A stretch of 64,000 nucleotides of DNA from Flaccisagitta enflata. Taxonomy: Eukaryota; Chaetognatha; Sagittoidea; Aphragmophora. Positions 11,049 through 21,776 of this stretch are shown here, in pieces; the stretch's first letter is position 1; each line of letters begins with the position of its first letter. The notes below the pieces were generated by a model. The model was not told the DNA's origin, ran no database searches, and worked only from the letters and a program-made list of their open reading frames with translations. A program made the translations under genes and the position numbers. Where the stretch lies: assembly GCA_965153355.1 (NCBI GenBank), contig OZ231128.1, positions 37,820,001-37,884,000 on the forward strand, given 5' to 3'.

Positions 11049-11369
11049 CCGTATTTTCTCCATTTATCGCCCCCCCTCCAATTAACGCCCCCCCCTATTT
11101 GGGCTCCTTGAGAGAAGATGAAGAAGCAAATCATGGAAAAATTTTGATTATTTCAGTGGGTTTTTCTCAAGGTCTGAATAAAAAACAAGTAAAAAATGTT
11201 TTTGATACATTTAATCTTGCATTTCTAATATTTTAAGTAACAATTAATGTAAATAACATATTATAATAGAATGTTCACAGTTTGAAAGGGGGCGCCAATT
11301 CAAGGGTTAAATGACAATATATTTTTTCAATTTCAAAAGCGCCCGGGGCACTAATTAGAGAAAATACGG
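11049..11369. mobile_element. MITE with CCGTATTTTCTC ends, TA TSD
   Basis: The left end CCGTATTTTCTC and the right end GAGAAAATACGG are perfect inverted repeats, with CGCCCC/GGGGC further in. Both sides are flanked by TA (11047-11048, 11370-11371). The element is 321 bp and AT-rich, with no ORF. I do not assign a superfamily. Confidence 0.65.
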
Positions 11370-11464
11370 TAATGAATATGAGGAGGATGCAACTTTTTAA
11401 AGAACTCAGAAAGTAAGACGGGGATTGACAATGCTGGACAAATGGCCATTATCAGTGAGTAGGA

Positions 11465-11645
11465 AAACACGGCTACCAAAGTCACGTGCGGGTGGGCAGG
11501 GGCCATATTTGAGGTCACTAGACCATTTAGGCAAGAGCAGTGACGTCAAAGAAATAAAATCTTAAAAGAAAATAAAATGGGGACCTACCGACTGACCAAC
11601 CGGCGGATGGAGAAAGCGGGTTGCAGAGTCGCGTGCAGAGAAACA
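11465..11645 (-). repeat. CGCG-palindrome repeat family, copy
   Basis: Reverse-orientation copy: AACACGGCTACC, then GTGCGGGTGGGCAGGGGCC, ACCGACTGACCAACC, and the end GAGTCGCGTGCAGAG. Confidence 0.6.
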
Positions 11646-11990
11646 CTAGAGGGCCTAATGTTTGAAAACCATAGTTCTAGTCAAGCCAGTTTGATGAAAT
11701 TTCTACTGTAGTATCTCAAATGTGTTAGGACACAACAGTTAAGATTTCATCTTACTGGGCCAACTAGAAGTACAGTTTTTGTTCTTTTTCTTAAGTATTT
11801 TTCCGCCTATATGTCAGGCAGGTGTAAGTTTTTTGAACACTTACAGACGGAGGGACGCAACCTTTTTAAGAGTTACTAGGTTGCAACATACACATGCTCA
11901 TTATTGAGGAATGAAGATGCTACAGCAATCGCAATATGACTACAAAAATGTAATATTGAAAACAAAAAAAGAGAAGAAAAAACAAGGCCG
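11646..11990. other. intergenic, no gene seen
   Basis: AT-rich spacer with no recognised feature. Confidence 0.35.
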
Positions 11991-12135
11991 GATACACGGC
12001 CACCAGTTGCGGACGGGTGGGCAGGAGTGGAAATGTGCGTTTTCACACATTTCGATTTGTGCTCACCAACGGACCAACGGACCAACGGATGGACGGACAA
12101 AGCCTCTTATAGAGTTGCGTGTCCGCAACTAAAAA
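11991..12135 (-). repeat. CGCG-palindrome repeat family, complete copy
   Basis: A compact complete copy: AACAAGGCCGGATACACGGC, GTTGCGGACGGGTGGGCAGG, (ACCAACGG)n, then TTGCGTGTCCGCAACTAAAAA. Confidence 0.75.
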
Positions 12136-12191
12136 CAAGGCCATTACCTGTAAGTCGTTTTTTAATTGTGTTAAAGACCAACATTATTATC

Positions 12192-12247
<56 letters not shown>

Positions 12248-12366
12248 CCACAACCACAACCACAACCACAACCACAACAACCAAAGCTATAATAGAATGC
12301 TCGATAGAAAAAAACAACCAATGGGTCCATCAGGACCAATGACAAAAAACATCAGTGTAAACAACG

Positions 12367-12402
<36 letters not shown>

Positions 12403-12456
12403 CCAACAACAACAACAACAACACTAACAACAAAAACAACAACGACAACAACAACG

Positions 12457-12525
<69 letters not shown>

Positions 12526-12606
12526 CTTAAATAGGAGCAAATACTGTAGCAGCCAATATAAGATAATAGAAGTATATTTGTCGATAGAAATTCATAACAG
12601 TAAAAA

Positions 12607-12692
<86 letters not shown>
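12192..12692. repeat. (CAA)n arrays with a duplicated downstream segment
   Basis: (CAA)n occurs at 12192-12280, 12364-12524 and 12605-12692. The 30-bp stretch after the second and third arrays (starting CACTTAAATAGGAGCAAATA) is repeated, so array plus flank has been locally duplicated. The poly-Asn ORF is not a gene. Confidence 0.9.
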
Positions 12693-12695
<3 letters not shown>

Positions 12696-12794
12696 CTTAA
12701 ATAGGAGCAAATACTGTATCAACAATAACAGCAAAAGGATAACCACAGCTGTAGTGAAAACATCAATTCTGCAGGGACTATTTCAGTAGCCGCA

Positions 12795-13155
12795 AAATTG
12801 CAAAAAATGCTCGATACAGGGCCCCATGGTCCTCTCAAAGTGGTATATGGAGTACAAATGGTCATCATTAGTTCTAGGACAGTAATGATAAGCTCATATG
12901 ACCAACCTTGAGTGTTCTGAATGGTTTTAATGTAATTCAGATAAACGAACTCCATTTTACTACCAAAAAATAGCAAAAATATGTAAAAAATGTAGTTATG
13001 CCAATTCAGGGCCTTGGTGGTGGGGTGCCCAGTCATTTGACGGTCTCGGGACCGTGTCCATTGGCTTCAGCACGAAAAACGGGGCTAGTGAGGCCGTTTT
13101 AATTACTGATTTCTATGGTTTGGTCTTTTCTGGACCCCTTTAATGATCTGAGGCA
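12795..13155 (-). repeat. dispersed repeat, inverted copy of 6825-7200
   Basis: The reverse complement of 6825-7200, with the same block order and scattered substitutions. The TA-rich flanks differ. I see no inverted ends that define its class. Confidence 0.65.
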
Positions 13156-13941
13156 ACAAAAGAAATTCTATTCTAAATTCATAACTCTATGAAAGACGCA
13201 GAAATGTCACCTACGATTTTCCAAAGTTCTTTTCAATGACAAGATCCATGGCAAATGCCAGAGTTGAGATTTGAAGAGAGAGAGTCTCTGCAAATGGTAG
13301 CAAGCTCAAGGACCGGTTAAAGAAAAAAGTCCTGACTCACTGACTGCCTGACTGTCTGACTTACTCACTAATTGCCTGTCTTCACGAAGACTTTGCGGAG
13401 ACTTCATGAGTTATGACTTCATGAAGACTCCTATTGTTTTCCTTCTTTAATCATTTAATACATTTTCACAAAATACCAGCGACTTACACATTATGAACTT
13501 ATGGCGGACGCCACTGGTTACTCTTTCCGGCCTGATCATTAAGAACCAAAGGACGGAGACGGCAGATCGACGGACGGACAAAGCCTCTTATTGATTCGCC
13601 AATTCGGGACTAAAAGCAAAGAAACGGGAAGGCATAAATTCTAGGTCGGCAAAGTCGGCGGAAGGTACAACTACAAGCATATTTCCTTTGGGCATAATCA
13701 CAACGAAAACGAGAGGAACCCCACGTAGGAAGAGGAAGTGGAAGAGGAAGAAGAGATGAGAGAGAAGAGAAGAGAAGAGAGAGAGAGGAAAAGGAGTCGA
13801 GGGAGGTGGGAGAGGGGGACAAAGAGTTTTTGGGGCACAATCATTATTTTACGAAAAAAAAGTTCATCCATCAAATTTCGTTTGACAGTTATGAGAAGAA
13901 GCGAGTCTCTACCTGGAGAGAAAACAAGAAAGAATAAGAAA

Positions 13942-13973
<32 letters not shown>

Positions 13974-14006
13974 ATGGCGCCATTAAATAAAACAAACGTC
14001 GCCTAA
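13156..14006. other. repeat-rich spacer: degenerate palindrome-family pieces, (GA)n
   Basis: Includes a partial palindrome-family end at about 13550-13615 (GACGGACGGACAAAGCCTCT) and a GA-rich segment at 13730-13830. A short (GA)n lies at 13945-13973. No gene. Confidence 0.45.
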
Positions 14007-14395
14007 AACAAGGCCGGATACCAGACCAACCGTAATCGCTTGCAAGTGGGCAGGAGCAGTTGTGGTAACAGGGGCGACACCTTGGGCCTGTGAGGGCTGT
14101 AATCTGAATTGGCAGAGGGAGTAATGCTCAAAAATAACTGTTTTGGCCAATACCCCGTCATCCAAACTTTCGACCCTCAGACAGACCAACTAACCTACAG
14201 ACACAGTCTTAAATAGAGTAGCTTGGGAAGCGACTAAAACAAGCTAAAATTGCCAAAGGGGTACTCATAAATCGGAGCGTTTTTGAGCTTTTTGAGCTCA
14301 CTGCTCCTGCCCAAATGCCCCAATGACGTTTTCTTTAACTCCCCCTATCTACCCTCACACGACTACGGTAGCCGTGTATTCGGCCTTGTTGTACA
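14007..14395. repeat. two palindrome-family copies in opposite orientation
   Basis: 14007-14238 is a diverged reverse copy (AACAAGGCCGGATACCAG to GGGAAGCGACTAAAACA). 14290-14395 is the 3' half of a forward copy (CTGCTCCTGCCCAAATGCC to GTAGCCGTGTATTCGGCC). Their head-to-head arrangement forms an imperfect inverted repeat. Confidence 0.6.
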
Positions 14396-14549
14396 GTATG
14401 ATTCATCTCGTTTGCAACATTTGATGATGACGTAACTCTAAAAGTGATAAAGATAATCAAATTCTGAAAAAAATTTCTGAAAGATAAATGTCTGGCATTT
14501 TTCTTATTAACGATTCTTCAAGATTTTTTAAAAGAAAGTGACCCTTTTT

Positions 14550-14850
14550 GGGCAGCGGCCCCAAAGGGCCGATGTCCTGTAGGACACAGGGGTGAATTTC
14601 CATACGTCCGTCCATACGTCCGTACGTCCCCCCCCCCCCCCGAGCTTCTCAAGCCTCAAATTCCCATCGGATAACATGGGAAATTGTCAGAATGCAAATT
14701 TCCTATTGGATAACATGGAAAAGTTACAAAAAAAAAACAAGAAAAAGCATGTTTCCCAATGAATAACATGGAAAATTGATGAAAAGAAGAAAAATGTAAA
14801 ATTCCCATTGAATATCAGAGAAAATTGATACTAAGGCCTCAAATATGCCT
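14550..14850. repeat. GGGCAG-family element, partial
   Basis: Begins GGGCAGCGGCCCCAAAGGGC, then TGTCCTGTAGGACACAGGGG, CATACGTCC repeats and a C-tract at 14629-14641. This is followed by imperfect TTCCCATTGGATAACATGG units (14660-14830). The matching right end is not obvious. Confidence 0.55.
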
Positions 14851-15930
14851 GTAAGAGGTGAATGGTGTAACCTCTCACTTGAAGAAGCCTGCCGGTTGAT
14901 GGATTGTGTGTGGACGATGGAATGCCGCTCCTTGAGTATTGCGCATCGGTTGTTATGAGTTAATGATTGTTAATTAGTATAAGGGATGATTAGTGTTTCC
15001 ATGCAAAGCGTGACAATGATGATATGCGTGCACACCTACACAGAGGACAGAAAGCGACAACAAATAAGCAAGCGAAGATGGAGAATGCTGCTGGTAGATT
15101 GGGACAGCCCAACCCACAATGTCCACTAATGATTAGCACGTGCGATAGATAATGTCTGTTAATAACGGCGTTAATAATTAGAGTGTTTGTTAAATAAGCT
15201 CCTTCTAAGGACCCAGCGGTCCAACTAGATAATCTAGATAGGATGGGAAACAAAGGAAATCCATATGTGTATAAGCAACATGCAGCGTGAATAAATGATA
15301 ACGAAATCAAATGAAACGAAGCGACAGTTATGAACTACACATGCAATGAATATATAATGATCATGTGCGATAAATAATGTATGTTAATCATATGCGATTG
15401 TCACATCTTTAAAGTCTCTTAACGCTTTGTGACATTTTCCATGAGGCGCCTCCACACAGTCCATTTCCGGCGCCTTACACTTCCCCTCGTCGGCGTATGA
15501 CTGACCTCAGGAATGACAGCCGACGAAAAAAAAACGACCGACGGGGAAAAAAGGAAAAAAAAATACATGAATCGGAGAGGTAGAAAATGTAAAGCTGCAT
15601 GTGTAAAAAAAAAGGTATCTTCCAAAAAAAAATTCATCATTCCAAAACTCCATAATCATGCGACGAGAAAAAAAAAACGGGGGGGGGGGGGGGGTAAACT
15701 GGCTAAACCTGACTATCCACTGATCACAGTCCCGTGTAAAGATACAGCGCTAAAAAAAAGAAATATCACAGCCGTTATTAAACAAAATTGAATTGGTAGA
15801 AAATGAGAGGTAGATAAAACAAGATCGAATTTGTAGAAAATGAGACTGGCAAGAAATCTGATCAATGATGTTAAAGTAAAGTTAGTCCACTGGCAAGAAC
15901 ACGGCGACCGGGAACTACGGAAAAATGAAC
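14851..15930. other. intergenic, no gene seen
   Basis: AT-rich with homopolymer A and G runs (for example a G-tract near 15678-15693). It is the 3' flank of the large minus-strand gene. No domain was recognised in the short ORFs. Confidence 0.4.
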
Positions 15931-18900
15931 TTAACGCCTCGCTCGCCGGTCGTCCTCACGGGCCTTTGATCGCCCAGATTCGCGGTCGTTCCCTCGCGAC
16001 GACTTCCAATGACGGCGTTGATCGTCTTCTTCCTCCCGATCGCGATCGCGTTTCCTGCCGTGGGTTGAGCGCGAAACCTGCGCAGAGCCCTGGTCAGGAC
16101 GCCTCTCGCGCAAACTCCGTCCAAGAACGACAAACTCGTAAATTACCGTCACACGGATTGTGCGGTGCCGTTGAGCCTCTTTTGTCGGAATAGAAAGATC
16201 ACCGAAATTCGAACCACGTTGGCAGTTTGGGCCACCGACGACTTTCTGCACCATCGCCTCCAACGTCGAACCGATTCCCATCTCCTTGGCGACATCTTCA
16301 GCGTCAATGGCCTCCGTCGGTTTCCATCCAAACGCAGCCTCAAACTGCTTCCCACGTCGTTGCCACTGGTAACGGAAGACGGGCATAGGATGTTTTCTCA
16401 ACAGATCGACGACCAATGGAACCGCTTCTGGGAAAAGCGACGGCATGACAAAGAAGACTTTAGATCGGAGACAGAAGGAGACAAAACCAAGGCGACCAAT
16501 TCCAGTTCTCGGGACGTGACAACCATGGAAATCCAACGCGAAGAACCGAGATTTGACTAAATGGTTTTTGAAGTCTTCGATTTCGCTGGCGCCACGGATG
16601 AGGACTTCCCCAGAGACAGGTAGATTGTGCAGTTTTTCGTTGGCGACACACGTGGGCACAAATTCGACGGTAAATGGGCGCGGCCCGTACCCAACCCGAT
16701 TTGACAAATATGATGCTAACGACGGCGCCGATGATGCAACGGTGTCAAGAGCAAAATCCACATGCTCTTTCCTCGATCCAGCTGCCGACTTGAACAAAAC
16801 GTAAAAGTCCATGTTCTCCATTTCACCGCGGTTGTAGGCGGCAAGAAGCGGCGGAAGCGACATGGTGATGATGAGAGGCGTGACAAACCCTGGAACAGGC
16901 TCGTTGATTGCCTTGCAAACGGCGGTGATGCACTGCCGAATGGCTGCCGGTCTCCACTTTTGCCGGAATTGCTCGAGATTGACGCCTTGGAACACGTCTT
17001 CCTCCCGTAATCGCTCGAAAACGGCGTCGGCGTTGTTGTAATTGTCGGCGAAGACGCGAAGAACCTCCATCATATCGTCTCGCCTGATCTTTGCCACCGT
17101 GTTGACTTGCGACTCGTAATGGCGGACAAAGATGGAATCGACGACGATGAATGGGGAAACGAGGAAGTAATTGAGCTTGATCGCCGTGTGAAGACGACCA
17201 AACACCAACAGATTGCCGGAAATGACACCGACGGCGAATCGATGATATTCCTCGCTTCCGAGGATTTTCTCCATCGTTTCCAAAATGGCGGCGTTGTCCC
17301 GTTTCGGCCCATACTTTTGAACGAAGAGCTCGGTAGCGGCGAGGCAGTGAAGGACCGTTTTCTCCGAGTCGTTTGTCTTCAACCGCGTGACAATTTCCTC
17401 CAGCTTCCTGCCTTTGGGGTCACCAAGTTCATCCACGATCTTCTCCACGAAATTCCGCACGCCCGAGGAGAGCCTGGACAGAGGCTGTGCTCGGACGGCG
17501 GAGGCGGTGGTGGTGGAGGATGCGGTGGATGCAGAATGAGTGGAAGTGACTGATGTGTTTGAGGCAGAGGAGAGAAAAGAGGTAGAGGAGGAAGAGGAAG
17601 AAGGGAGAGAGAGAGAAGAGACAGATGCTAAAGCGGAAGATGAAGGTGGTGGAACAGGAGGCGGCTCTGCGATGGAGGAGCAGCCCGATGATGATGCGGC
17701 GATTGACGCTGTGGAAGCGGAATCTGTTGATTTGGTGGAATTTGGTAAATTAATAGATTCTTGCAAATAACTTGCATTAGCAAACCCGCTATCATCAATA
17801 CCGTCATCATCTTCTTCATCTGTCTCACTTTGAACTTCTCCTCTTTCATTCATCCATCTCCTTTTGTGTACAATACCCTTTTTTGGCGATGGTGGCATCG
17901 GCGGCTCTTCGTCGTCATAATCTGACTCTGCCGACTCCGGTGCCAAGGCAAGAATGTCATCGGCGGCCTGTGGCTCGCACGCGGCAAGAAGATCGCTAAC
18001 GGCAACGTCAAAGTCACCGCTTTTTGCGCCATCGTCATCGTGGGCCGCGGAATCGGCGGCGGCGATGATTGGCGGTTCAACGGCGGCGGAATCGACAACA
18101 ACGGCAGCCGCGGCGGCGGCCGATTCAACGACAACGGTGGCGGCCGATTTGACAACGGTGGGCACTGACTCGACAACGGCAGCGGCGGTGATGGCGGCCG
18201 AGTCAACAACAACGGCCGCGACGGATTCCACAGCGGCGGTGGTGGCGGCCGATCCAACGACAACGGCGGCAGTCAAATCAACGACTGCGGTGGCGGTCGA
18301 TTCAACGACGGCGGCGGTCGAATCAACAACGGCGGTGGCGGTCGATTCAACGACGGCGGCGGTCGAATCAACGACGACGGTGGTGGTCGAATCAACGACA
18401 ACGGTTGTTGCGACAGTCGCCGATGTAAAGGCAGAGGAGGAGAGGACAGCGGGGGCGGCGACGGTGGTGGATGGAGGAGGGACCTTTGATGAGAGTTCCG
18501 GGTCGCCCCAATCTCCCCAAGTGCCGTCGTCGACTGGCGGCTCAAAGCGCGGCCTGTTACTCAACAACGGTGGTGGCTCCGGTTCGTCATCAAGTCGTTC
18601 ACCGTCGTCGTCGTAGAGAGCGGCGCTGTCGATGGCGACGACGACAAATTCAGCGGGGATATCCTCGTAGAATTCCTTCAACTTTCGGCGGCCCCATCGG
18701 CGTTTTGCCATCCATCGGCGGAGGTCGTATTGGACTTTAGCAAACCGTATGGTAATTTTCGGCAATTTTGAGCGAAGACGGAAGGCTTCGTTTTGGAGAA
18801 CTTTTGGGATCTCTCCAAACTTCCCCGACTCGAGCGCAAGCAGAATTTGGTCAAGGTAGTCGAAGTGGAGGTCGTTGGGAGTGCCGTAGGTGCGGATGAA

Positions 18901-19872
18901 CCAACGTGGATTCAGGCCAAAGACCTCGTGACATATCTTGGACACGATGTCGCGAGATATCCACGCATCCAGGATGGCGTAATGGATGGCGTCGTCGTCG
19001 AGCGGGCCTTTGTGGAGATCGAAATTGTTGAATTGGTTACGGTGAATCGATCGCTTTTCCATCGTCATGTCCGGATAAGCAAAGCGCGCAACAGACTTCA
19101 ATCCGACCGGGCAGATGCTGCTGTAGTGGACGGCGACGTTGTTGTAGGAAGTTTGTGGACCAGTGATGAACCGACGCGCTTTGTTGTAGTTTTGTGTGAG
19201 ACAGAACGCGAAGGTGAAGAGCTGGTCAACTTCGATGTATTTGATGTCGTTCCTCGTACACGGATCAATTCCGCACGTTTGAGCGACTTTCGCGATGTCG
19301 TCGCGGATGCTTTTCCCGCAGAAGACTAATTTCGGGTTAGAGAGGAGCTCGGTCATGGCCGGTGGAACCTTGTTGTCTCTCAGAACATGAGTGCGGTTCT
19401 TGCTCGCGGTTTTCATGGTAATGAGGACGTGGCGTTCAAAGGTCTTCCCTTTGCCATTGCCGTCGGGGATGACGACCGAAAGCTGCCATGTCGCTCCTTC
19501 CTTTTCCGTGTCAAAACCGAAAAAGATCAATTTCTCCTCGGATTTGTTGACTTTATCGAGGATCAATTGACATTCCCGCTGCGCGGCCTCGTAACTACGG
19601 ATGATCGTTTGCTTGGATCTTTCGAGTCGGTGCGGCGTTTTGTATTTGAGCTCTTCCTTGTGCTCAAATTCGTTGTAGAGCTCGTCTCGTTCCCACTTTT
19701 TGGGTATTCTTCCTTTCCCAAACTTAGGAATATCGTCGACGTTTGTATCGAGGGGGACGATGTTCGGGTTTTTGTCGTTGTAAATGTCCTCCGCGATTGC
19801 CACTGGATCCGAATTTTGTGGCTGGAATTGCTCCGGCCCTTGTCGTATGGGTTTGTGCATGTGCGCCTCCAT
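15931..19872 (-). CDS. large intronless protein with two 3'-5' exonuclease-like domains (RNase D/WRN type)
   Basis: A 1313-codon single-exon ORF. The N-terminal domain (residues about 110-320) has the DEDDy exonuclease motifs: FDTE at 120-123 (D121, E123), a GKSIRDD motif II ending at D192, and YAILD at 298-302. This is the pattern of DNA_pol_A_exo1/RNase D-like nucleases. A low-complexity Val/Ala/Thr/Asp region follows (about 460-640), then acidic and Ser-rich linkers, and a helical region (about 790-1060) loosely like the middle of MUT-7/EXD3 proteins. Residues about 1090-1240 look like a second exonuclease fold that keeps only the first Asp (FALDFHG) and has lost motif III, so it is probably inactive. 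The tail is Arg/Asp/Glu-rich and basic. The ATG at 19872 sits in good context (gaccATGG). Lack of introns and higher GC than the flanks suggest a retrogene or a recently acquired gene. The likely role is nucleic-acid 3'-end processing; the substrate is unknown. Confidence 0.7.
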   Translation of the reverse strand: MEAHMHKPIRQGPEQFQPQNSDPVAIAEDIYNDKNPNIVPLDTNVDDIPKFGKGRIPKKWERDELYNEFEHKEELKYKTPHRLERSKQTIIRSYEAAQRECQLILDKVNKSEEKLIFFGFDTEKEGATWQLSVVIPDGNGKGKTFERHVLITMKTASKNRTHVLRDNKVPPAMTELLSNPKLVFCGKSIRDDIAKVAQTCGIDPCTRNDIKYIEVDQLFTFAFCLTQNYNKARRFITGPQTSYNNVAVHYSSICPVGLKSVARFAYPDMTMEKRSIHRNQFNNFDLHKGPLDDDAIHYAILDAWISRDIVSKICHEVFGLNPRWFIRTYGTPNDLHFDYLDQILLALESGKFGEIPKVLQNEAFRLRSKLPKITIRFAKVQYDLRRWMAKRRWGRRKLKEFYEDIPAEFVVVAIDSAALYDDDGERLDDEPEPPPLLSNRPRFEPPVDDGTWGDWGDPELSSKVPPPSTTVAAPAVLSSSAFTSATVATTVVVDSTTTVVVDSTAAVVESTATAVVDSTAAVVESTATAVVDLTAAVVVGSAATTAAVESVAAVVVDSAAITAAAVVESVPTVVKSAATVVVESAAAAAAVVVDSAAVEPPIIAAADSAAHDDDGAKSGDFDVAVSDLLAACEPQAADDILALAPESAESDYDDEEPPMPPSPKKGIVHKRRWMNERGEVQSETDEEDDDGIDDSGFANASYLQESINLPNSTKSTDSASTASIAASSSGCSSIAEPPPVPPPSSSALASVSSLSLPSSSSSSTSFLSSASNTSVTSTHSASTASSTTTASAVRAQPLSRLSSGVRNFVEKIVDELGDPKGRKLEEIVTRLKTNDSEKTVLHCLAATELFVQKYGPKRDNAAILETMEKILGSEEYHRFAVGVISGNLLVFGRLHTAIKLNYFLVSPFIVVDSIFVRHYESQVNTVAKIRRDDMMEVLRVFADNYNNADAVFERLREEDVFQGVNLEQFRQKWRPAAIRQCITAVCKAINEPVPGFVTPLIITMSLPPLLAAYNRGEMENMDFYVLFKSAAGSRKEHVDFALDTVASSAPSLASYLSNRVGYGPRPFTVEFVPTCVANEKLHNLPVSGEVLIRGASEIEDFKNHLVKSRFFALDFHGCHVPRTGIGRLGFVSFCLRSKVFFVMPSLFPEAVPLVVDLLRKHPMPVFRYQWQRRGKQFEAAFGWKPTEAIDAEDVAKEMGIGSTLEAMVQKVVGGPNCQRGSNFGDLSIPTKEAQRHRTIRVTVIYEFVVLGRSLRERRPDQGSAQVSRSTHGRKRDRDREEEDDQRRHWKSSRGNDRESGRSKAREDDRRARR

Positions 19873-19978
19873 GGTCGGTTCAGGACCAGTTGGGGCTGCA
19901 TTAGGATACAGAAGGAAAAGATAGCAGTTAATTCATGTAAATGAAAAAACGATTCACTCCCGTGAATATTTGTGGATT

Positions 19979-19984
19979 TCGTTT

Positions 19985-20043
<59 letters not shown>

Positions 20044-20074
20044 GCTGTTGCTGTTGTTGTTGTTGTTGTTGTTA

Positions 20075-20112
<38 letters not shown>

Positions 20113-20117
20113 TTTTT

Positions 20118-20149
<32 letters not shown>

Positions 20150-20283
20150 ATGCTGATGTTGTTGTTGTTGTTGATGTTGTTGATGTTGCTGTTGTTGCTG
20201 TTGTTGTCGTTGTTGCTGTTGTTGTCGTTGTTCGTGATTTTGTTGTTGTTGTTGTTGATGCTGTTGTGATGTTGTTGTTGTTG
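19979..20283. repeat. (GTT)n array
   Basis: About 305 bp of TTG/GTT trinucleotide repeat with scattered GAT, GCT and GTC variants. It lies about 105 bp upstream of the start codon of the exonuclease-like gene, so it could fall in that gene's 5' UTR or promoter. Confidence 0.95.
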
Positions 20284-20442
20284 TAATTTTTTTTTTTTAA
20301 TTTGTCCCGTTTAGGATCGCCCGAAAATGGTGCAGTTTATCCCCGTATATTTCAGGAAATCATGATTTAATGAGCGGAGGCAAGAAAAAAAATTGACCCA
20401 GGAATGGAAAGCTTATAGCTGAATGCGAGAAAAGGACGAAGG

Positions 20443-20443
<1 letters not shown>

Positions 20444-20482
<39 letters not shown>
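20444..20482. repeat. (GA)n microsatellite
   Basis: About 20 GA units. Confidence 0.9.
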
Positions 20483-20484
<2 letters not shown>

Positions 20485-20739
20485 GACTGCCGAATCGGGG
20501 AGGAAAAAAAATTTGGTGACCGGATTTGACATTGGCATTGTTCTGGTTCGGACAATGAAACCATCGTGACAGGCTTAAACAATTCAGACAGCTGTAATGA
20601 TCGAACTACACACATTCCGAACTAGTTTGTACCTGTGCATGTGTGTGTGTTGGGTAAAGGTGGGTGATGGCTGCAGCGTCGTGACCGGAAACAGGCGGTG
20701 ATGACGTAAATCCTTTAAGACGGCGTTGGTTGAGCCGGC

Positions 20740-20880
20740 ACCGTAAGTCGAGTGGGCACCGTAAGTCGCGTAGGCACCGTAAGTCGCATAGGCACCGTAA
20801 GTCGCATAGGCACCGTAAGTCGCATAGGCACCGTAGGTCGCGTAGGCACCGTAGGTCGCGTAGGCACCGCAAGTCGAGTC
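20740..20880. repeat. 18-bp minisatellite, about 8 copies
   Basis: A tandem array of the unit GGCACCGTAAGTCGCATA with one- or two-base variants. The unit length is a multiple of three, so the minus strand stays open and reads as a Tyr-Gly-Ala-Tyr-Ala-Thr repeat. There is no independent sign that it is translated. Confidence 0.85.
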
Positions 20881-21569
20881 AGTAAGGCGGAGTTCCGTGA
20901 AACAAGCGGGGCGCCGCGCGTGAATGTTAATGAAACTAATTGTCTCAATCACAATGTAAAAATTTAACTATCTGAAGCCTTCAAGTGAACCAGAGAAAAT
21001 TGGAATAATGAAAATGGTATGGCAACACGACAACGAGTAACTAGTTAGCAACATGATTCGTGGTAAACGATTTGGGTTTAATATGATTCAATTCACTCTA
21101 CCGTAGAAACGATCTCAACTTAGCGCGCAAACTAACGAGCTTTTTTTTTTTGTTCAACTGAAACATGATTGCGGAATAACGATGGTCTAATTGTAAGTGA
21201 CGAGGGAAAGTTATGAAAAGGACCATAGCTGGAGATTCACAGAGTTTCTAACTAGGAGTTTTTGTATGCGGGACACTGTCCCTGGTTTATTCATGAAACG
21301 CTCTTCTACAATTTATCGTGTGGGTCTTGCTCATGTTGTCTTCGGCGGCTGTTCTGGTCCACTGTCTTCTAAGTCTGCTAATCCCAAATCGAGTGGGCAA
21401 CTTGGTCTCCTAACGTGTCTTCCACCTATTGAGAGGAGGTGTGTTGTGGTGAAATATTTGGTCTGGTGACCAAGCAACAAGTGTAAATGGATAACACTCA
21501 ACAACAATCAATCCCCAAATCACTCGATTTCATGGCCATCCTTTCGCTCACACGTTCATGCAGGATTAA
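20881..21569. other. intergenic, no gene supported
   Basis: Unique-looking sequence with only short ORFs and no recognised domain. Confidence 0.35.
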
Positions 21570-21776
21570 CTATGCAAGTTCCATAATATGTTGTTTTCCC
21601 CATGGCAGGTACCTCTCGATGATGTTAGACGCGTTTTGGATTTCAGGTTTCCATCTTCGGAGTTCATCTTCTCTTTGGACGTTGTCGGTGAACTTTTCAA
21701 CAGCATTCCAAGCAACCGTCTCCGTGGTTGCCAACTGGCAGCGAGGGATGGGTCTCATTTGCGTGAGTCTTGCTTC
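21570..21776 (-). other. possible terminal coding exon, unknown
   Basis: On the minus strand a good 3' splice site (pyrimidine-rich, ending CTCTGAAAG) precedes an open frame of about 68 codons. It reads through ...REDELRRWKPEIQNASNIIE... to a stop. The amino-acid composition is protein-like, charged and helical, unlike the surrounding repeats. I do not recognise the family and found no partner exons. It could be a host exon or a retroelement gag remnant. It lies downstream of the gypsy-type fragment on the same strand. Confidence 0.25.

Noticed and set aside
12027-12530. Poly-Asn ORF
   Set aside because: (CAA)n array artefact; the N-terminal part translates a palindrome-family repeat.
17107-19944. 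Long plus-strand ORFs opposite the exonuclease-like gene
   Set aside because: Antisense shadows of a GC-rich coding frame, with no recognisable domain.
20584-20952. Tyr-Gly-Ala repeat ORF
   Set aside because: Arises from an 18-bp minisatellite whose length is a multiple of three; no flanking coding signal.
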